The notes under the pieces were generated by a model, which ran no database searches, was not told the origin of the DNA, and saw only the letters and a program-made list of their open reading frames with translations. Shown piece by piece: positions 17,036 through 25,148 of a stretch of 64,000 nt of DNA. The DNA is from Chryseosolibacter sp964493505 (GTDB lineage: Bacteria > Bacteroidota > Bacteroidia > Cytophagales > Cyclobacteriaceae). A program made the translations under genes and the position numbers. Numbering within the stretch: position 1 is the stretch's first letter; each line of letters opens with the position of its first letter. Location of the stretch: NCBI GenBank assembly GCA_964493505.1, contig CAZBNP010000014.1, forward strand, positions 62,001-126,000, read 5' to 3'.

Positions 17036-17441
17036 ATCGTTAACGTTTGTGATGTCATAAGATGCGTGTTTGTTGATGTCTGTCGGATCGAATTCGGAAT
17101 CACGGCGGAATGCCGTGATTGGCGGCAGGAATTCAGCCTCAGAATATTTCATTTGGGTTTCTTCTGTCCTTCTCCAGTGTTGTAGCCCAGTGCTTCGTAG
17201 GCGTTGTCTCGTGAAAGCTCACGGTTATAAAGCAGTCTTCCGACCGATTCCTCCTTTTTTGCAAACTTGTGATCTCTTGTAACTCTTTCACGTTTGATGT
17301 CAAAGTGATAAATTTCACGGAGAATGATATATGTTGACGGGAAATACGCGCAAACCGGCGGAGGTAATCTCGGATTAAGGGAAATGGAGCGAAAACATTA
17401 CTTTCTGCGGAGCTTAATTTCATTCTAAATAACTTACACTG
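17036..17441. other. Intergenic region between divergent genes
   Basis: These 406 bases lie between the divergent DUF4038 gene and the two-component system and should hold both promoters. The first 117 bases are an open upstream extension of the glycosidase frame. I could not find a good TAnnTTTG box; TTACTTTC near 17398 is a poor match. No other gene is supported. Confidence 0.4.
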
Positions 17442-18138
17442 ATGAAAATTCTGATTATAGAAGATGATCCGACATTAAACAAAAACATAAAGGAGGCTTT
17501 AACAGCAGAAAGCTATCATGCTGAAAGTGTTTTTGATGGATTGCTTGCAGAGCGACTGTTGAAAAAAGAATCGATATGACTGTTTAATAATGGATGTTAA
17601 CTTGCCCGGAAAGACGGGCTTTGATCTATGCCGTGCTTTTAGAAGTTATAATACGCTGACACCTGTTCTGATGCTCACTGCATTTAGTGAGCTAGACGAC
17701 AAAGTAAAGGGTTTCGACTGTGGCGCGGACGATTATTTAACAAAGCCTTTTTATATGCGTGAATTGCTTTTAAGAGTTAACTCGCTTTTAAAAAGGACTG
17801 AGGTAAAAACAAATTCAAAGCCAGAAACCAGATCTATTGCTGCCGATGATATTGTAATTCATTTGCCTGCCAAAAAGGTTACCAGGCAGGGGAAGGAAAT
17901 TCTCCTTACGCCAAGAGAGTTTCAGGTTCTAGTTAAACTGATAGAAAATAAGGGAGAATTGGTTTCAAAAAACGATTTGGTAAGGGAAATATGGGGAAAC
18001 ATTATCGACGCGAATACGAATACCATTGAGGTCTATATTAATTTTCTCAGGAACAAGATCGATAAGCCCTTTGGCAAGAAAAATATTAAAACTAAAGTCG
18101 GATACGGTTATTTTTTTGATGAATTAAGTGGGAATTAG
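17442..18138 (+). pseudogene. OmpR/PhoB family response regulator, frameshifted
   Basis: The receiver domain begins at ATG 17442 (MKILIIEDDPTLNKNIKEAL) but stops at 17577-17579. The rest continues one frame over, giving a seamless protein ERLLKK-NRYDCLIMDVNLPG when one base is removed from the A6 run at 17562-17567. Corrected, it has the acidic pocket EDD at 7-9, phospho-acceptor Asp near 51 (IMDVNLPG), the switch Lys in LTKPF, and a winged-helix DNA-binding domain (LTPREFQVLVKLIENKGELVS, then KVGYGYFF). It overlaps the kinase gene start. It would be expected to activate the downstream efflux operon. Either a real lesion or a homopolymer error. Confidence 0.85.
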
Positions 18139-19488
18139 AGGAAAAATATTGTTTTACTTTTCGCTCACCACAGTTATCCTGGTGGGAATAGCATTACTTT
18201 TTATCCATTCGCTTTTTTCGGAATATAGGGAGGAGGAGTTTCAACAACGGCAAAAGGAAAAAATACAATCAACATTATTTTTTTAACTGAAATCAGGGAC
18301 GCGGATAGAAAAATCGCTGAAACCATTGACAGGTTAACCATTAATGATTTGTACAATGAAAAATTGCTCATTTTTAATTCGGAGAAAGAGTTGATATACT
18401 CAAGTATTGATGACACACCGATTCACTATTCCAAAAGTATTTTGCAGCTACTATCGCCCGATAGCGAATGGTATGAGAGTAAGGATGAATTATACGATGT
18501 GGTTGGTTTGTATTTTGAGAAGAACGGCAATATTTATTATGGTATTAGCAAGGCGTATGACAAATTCGGGTATTCGCAATTGAATTATCTGAAATTTATT
18601 TTGTTGACCGCGTTTTTAATTATCTCGATCGTTGTAATCCTGGTATCCTATTTCTTGTCCAAGAAAATAACCAAACCGCTTATTACCATTACAAGGAAAA
18701 TTAATAGCTACGATTTTGAAGGAGAATACAATCCTATCGAATTTGAACAGTCATGGAATGAAATTGCTATTCTTGCCCAACAGTTCAATAAATTGATGCG
18801 ACGAATGAATGATGTTTTCTCTTTTCAGAAACACGCCATCCATCACATTTCACATGAACTGAAAACTCCTATTGCCGTACTGGTTTCGAATTTTGAAAGA
18901 ATAGAGAAGGAAACGGATATTGAAAAAGTTCAGATTCTGATACAAGCTCAAAAGGAGGACACCAAAAGCCTGGGCAACATAATTAATTCATTGCTTGAAA
19001 TAGCGAAAGCAGAAGCGGGAAACCGTTTGGTGCAGGATAAAGTGAGAATCGATGAGCTCATATTTGATGTGTCTGTAGAATTGAAAACCATGTATCCTGA
19101 TTTTCAGTTTTTAATTGAGTATTTACAGGTCACCGACGAGAGCAAATTGCTTATTTCAGCAAATGCGCAGCTGATAAAGGCCGCATTAATGAACCTTATG
19201 CTTAATTGTATTCAATACAGCGATAACAACAAAGGCAGAATTTCAATTTCCGACAGGGCGGACGAGCTTACTCTTTCTTTTGAGAACGAGGGTGCAACAA
19301 TAAGAGAAGAAGAGTACCAGTTTCTTTTTCAGCATTTTTTTCGGGGCATGAACAGTAAAGAGAAAAGAGGGTTTGGCTTAGGGCTGGTCTTTATTCATAA
19401 AATCATTTCACTTCATGGCGGTAGGGTAAGCTACCATTCGGAAAATTCCCGTTCCAATATTTTTACCGTTTCTCTTTCTTTAAGCTAA
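18128..19488 (+). pseudogene. Sensor histidine kinase, frameshifted
   Basis: GTG 18128 overlaps the regulator stop and opens VGIRGKILFYFSLTTVIL, the first membrane helix. The frame stops at 18284-18286 in a T7 run; one extra T restores a continuous kinase of about 453 residues (STLFF-LTEIRDADRKIAET). Domains in the corrected order: TM1, a roughly 140-residue sensor region, TM2 (ILLTAFLIISIVVILVSYF), HAMP (SKKITKPLITITRKI), HisKA with SHELKTP (His near 243), and HATPase_c with an NLMLNCIQYSDN N-box and GFGLGLVFIHKI G-box. Everything downstream of the slip is intact. It is the partner of the frameshifted regulator and probably senses envelope metal. Confidence 0.86.
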
Positions 19489-19544
19489 TCTTTAGCGGTA
19501 TTAAGCTCTTTTTAAGGTTCTAGCCGTGATTTTCGCGCTTATTT

Positions 19545-20816
19545 ATGTGGATGGCTACCATGGGGCTTATAAAGCGGAATAAATTTCTTTTCATTCTTCT
19601 ATTACTATTCAGTTCCGCAAAGGCGCAAGATACGCTCAAAGTCAATTTGCGGCAGGCAGACAGTTCGTTTATCGCCAGTAATTTCTATTTGCTCGCTGCT
19701 TCTATGAATGTAGAAGCCAGGAAAGCGGAGATTATTCAGGCGAAATTGTATCCCAACCCCGTTTTTACAGCCGACTTGAACGCATATGACCCTGATAATA
19801 GCAGGGTTTTTCATGCCGGACGGACGGGGCAGAAAGCGTTTCAGATTGACCAACTCCTCATGCTGGGAGGGAAGAGGAAATCCGAAATTGAGATGGCTGG
19901 CACCAGTGCGAAAATCGCTGAGCTGGAGTTTCAGGAATTGGTCAGGCAACTCAAATTTCGATTGCACAGCGACTTGTTTACGATTGGTCAGCAACAGTTT
20001 TTGTTGCTAAGATACAATAGTCAGTTAGCGCTGTTGGATACCCTGCTCTCCGCCTATCAAATTCAGGCGGACAAGGGAAATATTCCGCTTAAGGAGGTAG
20101 TGCGATTGAAGGGCGCATATTTGAAACTGAATAATGACCGTGCGGAACTGTACAAGTCTTATTATGAAACGCAGGGAAATTTACAAACCCTTTTGCAAAC
20201 AAATTCGGAGATTGAGTTTCAGTTTTCGGAGCACGAAATTGAAAAATACGTGAATCCGTTTTCATTCGGTGAAGTACAATCCGAAGCCCTTGTGAACCAA
20301 CCCAGATTACTGATCATGCAGCAAGATAAAATTCTTGCTGAGCAGTATTTGCAATACCAAAAAGGATTGGCCGTTCCTGATATTAATTTTTTTACATCCT
20401 ATGACCAAAGAAGCGGTGCGTTTAATAACCAGGTAAACGCAGGTGTTGCCATTCCGATTCCTTTGTGGAACAGGAATCAGGGAAACATTCGGTCATCTCA
20501 ATTCAGGATAAAGGAAGCCGACTATAATTTACAGGCAGTTCAAAACGACTTTATGAGTCGGCTGCAAAATACTTTTTTGTTCTATTCTCAAACAGTTTCG
20601 GAATACAAAAAGGCTATTTCGCTTTACGATCATGATTTTGAAATTACAGTGAGAGGGATGACGGATAATTTTCAAAAGCGAAATGTTTCCATTATTGAGT
20701 TTATCGATTTTTTTGAAGCATACAATGAAGTACTGACCGAGCTTACCCGGATAAAAATTCAAATGGTTATTTCCGGCGAGCAACTAAATCTATTGATAGG
20801 AAAGGATATTTTTTGA
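19545..20816 (+). CDS. TolC-family outer-membrane efflux protein (CusC/CzcC-like)
   Basis: A 423-residue outer-membrane channel for a tripartite RND pump. It has a signal peptide (hydrophobic FLFILLLLFSSAKAQ) and long alpha-helical repeats typical of the periplasmic tunnel (NVEARKAEIIQAKLYPNP, then QVNAGVAIPIPLWNRNQGNI). Two OEP halves are visible at about 30-210 and 235-420. No lipidation Cys is seen, unlike many CusC proteins. Possible starts are 19545, 19551 and 19560; 19560 gives the most compact signal peptide. The adaptor gene starts one base after its stop codon. Confidence 0.9.
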   Translation: MWMATMGLIKRNKFLFILLLLFSSAKAQDTLKVNLRQADSSFIASNFYLLAASMNVEARKAEIIQAKLYPNPVFTADLNAYDPDNSRVFHAGRTGQKAFQIDQLLMLGGKRKSEIEMAGTSAKIAELEFQELVRQLKFRLHSDLFTIGQQQFLLLRYNSQLALLDTLLSAYQIQADKGNIPLKEVVRLKGAYLKLNNDRAELYKSYYETQGNLQTLLQTNSEIEFQFSEHEIEKYVNPFSFGEVQSEALVNQPRLLIMQQDKILAEQYLQYQKGLAVPDINFFTSYDQRSGAFNNQVNAGVAIPIPLWNRNQGNIRSSQFRIKEADYNLQAVQNDFMSRLQNTFLFYSQTVSEYKKAISLYDHDFEITVRGMTDNFQKRNVSIIEFIDFFEAYNEVLTELTRIKIQMVISGEQLNLLIGKDIF

Positions 20817-20817
20817 T

Positions 20818-21897
20818 ATGAAAAACAGATTACTATACACTTTACTACTGGGTCTGCTGCTGAACGGGTGTACTCATAAGCAAGTGGAAGAAAGCCTTAC
20901 TGCTTTTTCTATGAGCAACACCATGATGTCTACGTGCGAATTCTATGAAGCTGGAATGGAGGTTGTAAAAAATGAAATTCGCTTGTTTGGAAAAATTACG
21001 GCAGACAACAACAAGACTGCACAGGTTTATTCGGTGTTGAGCGGTGTCGTAAAATCAATTAATACCGGTCTTGGGGACTATGTGCGGCAGGGAGAGCTAT
21101 TAGCTGTCTTGCAAAGTAGTGAAGTGGCCGCATTTCAGCAGGAGAAGTCAGATGCAGTAAACGATGTGGCCACTGCGGAGAAAAACCTGGAGGTGGCAAA
21201 AGATCTTTTTGCAGGCAAACTGAACTCGGAAAAGGATGTGTCAGTTGCGGAAAAGGAACTGGAAAAGGCAAAAGCAAGACTTGAGAGGATAAACGAGATA
21301 TATAGCATTTACAGGTTGAAAGGAGGCTCTTTTTTTCAGATCGTTGCTCCTATCAGTGGGTTTGTAATAACCAAGAATATTAATATCAACGAGCTGTTGC
21401 GGTCGGATGAATCCGATCCGCTTTTTTCTATTGCAGAAATGAATGAAATATGGGCAGTTGCGAATGTCAATGAAAGCGATATTCCACGTGTGAAAGAAGG
21501 CTATGACGTGGTGGTGAATACACTCGCTTTCCCCGACCTGAGCTATCACGGAACAATTGAGAAGATATACAATCTGATTGACCCGGAGACCAAGGCGATG
21601 AAAATAAGGGTGCGCATATCCAATTCCGATTTTAAGTTGAAGCCCGACATGAACTGTACAGTAAATGTGAGCTATTCGGAAAGTGAGCGGATGATTGCAA
21701 TCCCTTCAAGCGCTGTGATTTTTGATAAAAGCAAGTATTGGGTAATGGTATTCAAAGATAAGCACAATATTGAAACGAGGAAGGTGGAGATCTATCGGCA
21801 ATTGGGCGATGTAACCTACATTAAAACGGGACTAAACGAAGGAGAGACAGTTATTTCCGAAAATGGGCTATTGATATATGACGCCTTAAACGATTGA
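20818..21897 (+). CDS. RND efflux periplasmic adaptor subunit (CusB/CzcB-like)
   Basis: The 359-residue membrane-fusion protein of the efflux system starts with a lipoprotein signal peptide and lipobox LLLNGC (Cys near residue 18), so it is anchored in the inner membrane. A barrel-sandwich/lipoyl half (VYSVLSGVVKSINTGLGDYVRQGELL) is followed by a coiled-coil hairpin (about 95-160). The second lipoyl half reads APISGFVITKNINI, and a beta-barrel domain with NVNESDIPRVKEG follows. It is one base from the outer-membrane channel gene and seven from the pump. Confidence 0.92.
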   Translation: MKNRLLYTLLLGLLLNGCTHKQVEESLTAFSMSNTMMSTCEFYEAGMEVVKNEIRLFGKITADNNKTAQVYSVLSGVVKSINTGLGDYVRQGELLAVLQSSEVAAFQQEKSDAVNDVATAEKNLEVAKDLFAGKLNSEKDVSVAEKELEKAKARLERINEIYSIYRLKGGSFFQIVAPISGFVITKNININELLRSDESDPLFSIAEMNEIWAVANVNESDIPRVKEGYDVVVNTLAFPDLSYHGTIEKIYNLIDPETKAMKIRVRISNSDFKLKPDMNCTVNVSYSESERMIAIPSSAVIFDKSKYWVMVFKDKHNIETRKVEIYRQLGDVTYIKTGLNEGETVISENGLLIYDALND

Positions 21898-21904
21898 CGG
21901 GACC

Positions 21905-24900
21905 ATGAACAATTTCATTAAAAATGTAATCGGGTTCTCTCTCAAGAATAGATTCTTTACTTTTTTTTGGGTATGTATTTTGGTGGTTGCCGGAGTCATC
22001 AGCTATATAAAAATTCCTATTGAAGCATTCCCTGATGTTACCAATACTCAAATTATTATCGTTACCGAATGGAACGGCAGAAGCGCGGAGGAAGTAGAGC
22101 GTTTTGTTACCACCCCCATTGAGATAGCTATGAATAGTGTGCAGCGGAAAACCAACGTCCGCAGTATTACGATGTTCGGTTTATCGGTTATTAAGATCAT
22201 TTTTGAAGACGACGTAGAGGATTTCTTTGCCCGTCAGCAAGTCAACAATCAATTGCAAAATGTCCAGCTACCCGAACACGTTGACGCCGATGTTCAACCG
22301 CCCTACGGCCCGACAGGTGAGATATTTCGTTATGTTTTAAGAAGTGCTGAAAGGGATACGAGAGACTTATTAACCATCCAAAACTGGACGATTGACCGTG
22401 AATTGAGAAGGGTTCCGGGTGTCGCTGATATTGTTGCTTTTGGCGGACAGGAAAAGATCTATGAGATATCCGCAGACCCTTTGAAATTGCAGCAATACCA
22501 TTTAACGCCACTGGAATTATACGAAGCAGTAAGCAATTCCAATCTTAATGTTGGGGGCGATGTGATTGAGAAGAACGGACAGGCCTATGTAGTTAGGGGG
22601 ATCGGTTTGTTAGACAGTCAAAAGGATATCGAAAATACCATCGTTGATATTTTTAACGGCAATCCTTTATTGGTTAAAAATGTAGCCACTGTTCAGGAAG
22701 CAAGCAAACCCCGTGTAGGTCAGGTTGGCTTAAACGATGAGGATGATGTGGTCGAAGGTATAATTGTAATGCGGAAGGGTGAAAATCCGAGCGAAGTATT
22801 GGCGAGCGTGAAGGAGAAAATCGAAGAGCTGAACACTTCCATTTTGCCGTCTGACGTGAAAATCGAAACTTTTTATGATCGCGATGATCTGATGGCATAT
22901 TGCACCAAGACGGTAATGCACAATTTGCTTGAGGGAATTGTTCTTGTTACAGTCGTGGTTTTTCTTTTTATGGCGGATTGGCGAACCACTGTAATTGTTG
23001 CTATCGTCATCCCGCTCTCATTATTGTTTGCCTTTCTAATGCTGCATTTGAAGGGAATGAGCGCCAATCTCCTCTCACTCGGCGCAATTGATTTCGGAAT
23101 TATTATAGACGGCGCGGTAGTAATGGTGGAGGGAATTTTCGTCGCTCTGGACCAAAAAGCCCATGCAGTCGGTATGAAAAGGTTTAATCGCCTTGCTAAA
23201 ATGGGGCTGATAAAAACGACAGGTATTCAAATGGGTAAAGCCATTTTCTTTTCGAAGTTAATTATCATTTCCGCCTTGCTCCCGATTTTTTCTTTTGAAA
23301 AAGTAGAGGGAAAAATGTTTGCTCCATTGGCCTGGACACTGGGTTTTGCTTTACTGGGGGCGTTGATTTTTACGCTGACTTTAGTCCCCGTTTTAAGTTC
23401 CATGCTCCTGAATAAAAATGTAAAAGAAAAAGACAATTTCTTTACCCGGTTTGTTAACAATATCATTGCGAAAGGATTTGGCTGGACTTTTGCCCGAAAG
23501 AAACTGACCCTGTTCATCGCTGTTGGATGTTTCGCACTGACGCTGTTTTCGACCCGTTGGCTGGGGACAGAATTTTTGCCTCAATTAAACGAAGGGGCGT
23601 TATGGGTCGAGGCAAAAATGCCCATGAGTTATTCGCTCCCTAAGACAGTTGAAATGGTAAGTACTTTAAGGAAGGAATTGGCGGGTTTCCCCGAGGTAGA
23701 CGGAGTGCTGTCGCAGACAGGGAGGAGCAACGACGGAACAGATCCAAGTGGTTTTTATTATGTGCAAATGCAGGTGAATCTTAAACCGAAGGAAGAGTGG
23801 ACACGCAAAATTTCATTAGATGAGCTGGTGGAGGAGATGGATAAGAACCTGAAAGAGTACCAGGGTATCAATTACAATTATTCACAACCTATTATAGATA
23901 ATGTAGCGGAGGCAGTGGCGGGTATGAATGCTTCCAATGCCGTAAAGATATATGGGGATGACTTGGATAAATTGGATGAATACGCCAACCAGGTGATTGA
24001 GCAAATAAAGGATGTTCCGGGTATTAAGGATGTAGGTATTCTCCGAAATGTCGGTCAGCCCGAAATCAGCATATTGCTTGATGAAGAGAGAATGGCAATA
24101 TATGGAATTACCAAAGCCGAAGCGCAAGCGGTAATTGAAATGGCAATTGGCGGTAAAACGGCTACACAAAAGTATGAGGGAGAAAGGAAATTTGACATTC
24201 GTATTCGTTACGATAAGGAATACAGAAAGAACGAGGATGATATTTTGATGCTGATGATACCCACCATCACGGGAAAACACATTCCATTAAAAGAGGTAGC
24301 GACCATTAAACAGGTAACAGGGCCTGCATTTATTTACAGAGATAATTCCAAACGTTTTATCGGGGTAAAGTTTTCCGTGCGGGAAAGGGATTTGGGGAGT
24401 ACCATTTCCGAAGCACAGCGAAACGTAAACAGCAATATTAAATTGTCCGAAGGTTATCGCATTGGCTGGACCGGCGAATTTGAGAATCAGGTTCGGGCAA
24501 GTAAACGGTTAACACAGGTAGTACCAATAAGTTTGATATTGATTTTCGTCTTGCTCTTTATTATGTTCAACAATGCCAGGGATGCGGGTTATGTTTTGAT
24601 CAACGTTCCTTTTGCTTTGATCGGCGGTATTTTGGCACTGCACTTTACAGGAATGAATTTCGGAATTTCCGCTGGGGTTGGATTTATTGCCCTGTTTGGT
24701 ATTTGCGTTCAGAATGGGGTTATACTCATTTCCGAATTTCACAAGCAAACGAGGATATTGGATAACCTCAACCAGGCCATCATCAATGCGGTTAAGGTGA
24801 GGACCCGCCCCGTAGTGATGACCGCTCTAATGGCCGCTATAGGACTTTTCCCGGCAGCTATAAGCACGGGAATTGGCTCTGAAAGTCAAAAGCCCTTAGC

Positions 24901-25006
24901 TGTTGTCATTATTGGGGGTTTGGTAACCGCCACTATTTTTACCCTGTTGGTCTTTCCTATTGTATATCATAAAGCCCTTCACATTCGGGAAAGCAGAAGA
25001 GCGTAG
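21905..25006 (+). CDS. CusA/CzcA family heavy-metal efflux RND pump
   Basis: The 1033-residue inner-membrane proton-driven pump exports heavy-metal cations through the CusB/CusC-like partners. It has twelve membrane helices in two halves and two periplasmic porter loops. The heavy-metal RND signature in TM4 reads DFGIIIDGAVVMVEG at about 396-410. The two Asp and the Glu needed for proton relay are present, but the usual final Asn of VEN is Gly. The DFG..DGA form is typical of divalent-cation (Co/Zn/Cd/Ni) pumps rather than monovalent Cu/Ag pumps, so a Czc-like role is favoured. The gene closes an AT-richer module that begins with the two-component system. Confidence 0.94.
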   Translation: MNNFIKNVIGFSLKNRFFTFFWVCILVVAGVISYIKIPIEAFPDVTNTQIIIVTEWNGRSAEEVERFVTTPIEIAMNSVQRKTNVRSITMFGLSVIKIIFEDDVEDFFARQQVNNQLQNVQLPEHVDADVQPPYGPTGEIFRYVLRSAERDTRDLLTIQNWTIDRELRRVPGVADIVAFGGQEKIYEISADPLKLQQYHLTPLELYEAVSNSNLNVGGDVIEKNGQAYVVRGIGLLDSQKDIENTIVDIFNGNPLLVKNVATVQEASKPRVGQVGLNDEDDVVEGIIVMRKGENPSEVLASVKEKIEELNTSILPSDVKIETFYDRDDLMAYCTKTVMHNLLEGIVLVTVVVFLFMADWRTTVIVAIVIPLSLLFAFLMLHLKGMSANLLSLGAIDFGIIIDGAVVMVEGIFVALDQKAHAVGMKRFNRLAKMGLIKTTGIQMGKAIFFSKLIIISALLPIFSFEKVEGKMFAPLAWTLGFALLGALIFTLTLVPVLSSMLLNKNVKEKDNFFTRFVNNIIAKGFGWTFARKKLTLFIAVGCFALTLFSTRWLGTEFLPQLNEGALWVEAKMPMSYSLPKTVEMVSTLRKELAGFPEVDGVLSQTGRSNDGTDPSGFYYVQMQVNLKPKEEWTRKISLDELVEEMDKNLKEYQGINYNYSQPIIDNVAEAVAGMNASNAVKIYGDDLDKLDEYANQVIEQIKDVPGIKDVGILRNVGQPEISILLDEERMAIYGITKAEAQAVIEMAIGGKTATQKYEGERKFDIRIRYDKEYRKNEDDILMLMIPTITGKHIPLKEVATIKQVTGPAFIYRDNSKRFIGVKFSVRERDLGSTISEAQRNVNSNIKLSEGYRIGWTGEFENQVRASKRLTQVVPISLILIFVLLFIMFNNARDAGYVLINVPFALIGGILALHFTGMNFGISAGVGFIALFGICVQNGVILISEFHKQTRILDNLNQAIINAVKVRTRPVVMTALMAAIGLFPAAISTGIGSESQKPLAVVIIGGLVTATIFTLLVFPIVYHKALHIRESRRA

Positions 25007-25148
25007 ACGCCGCAAGTAATTCCGGCTGGCAGCGAGACGGCAATCGACAGTATTCCATAAAAATTGACTGTGGCGGGCATTCCCACGTTTCTCTGCAAGT
25101 TTTTACTAAATTTGCGTTCCTTAGCAGTCTGGTGCGGCCCGAATCAAG

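Noticed and set aside
17555..17580. Programmed -1 ribosomal frameshift at AAAAAAG in the response regulator
   Set aside because: Restoring the protein needs a +1 (or -2) shift, and the A AAA AAG heptamer is not phased in the upstream frame. A mutation or sequencing error is simpler.
12330..25006. Genomic island integrated at tRNA-Pro
   Set aside because: I saw no second copy of the tRNA 3' end, no integrase, and the glycosidase in between has backbone-like composition. The AT-rich genes may be separate acquisitions.
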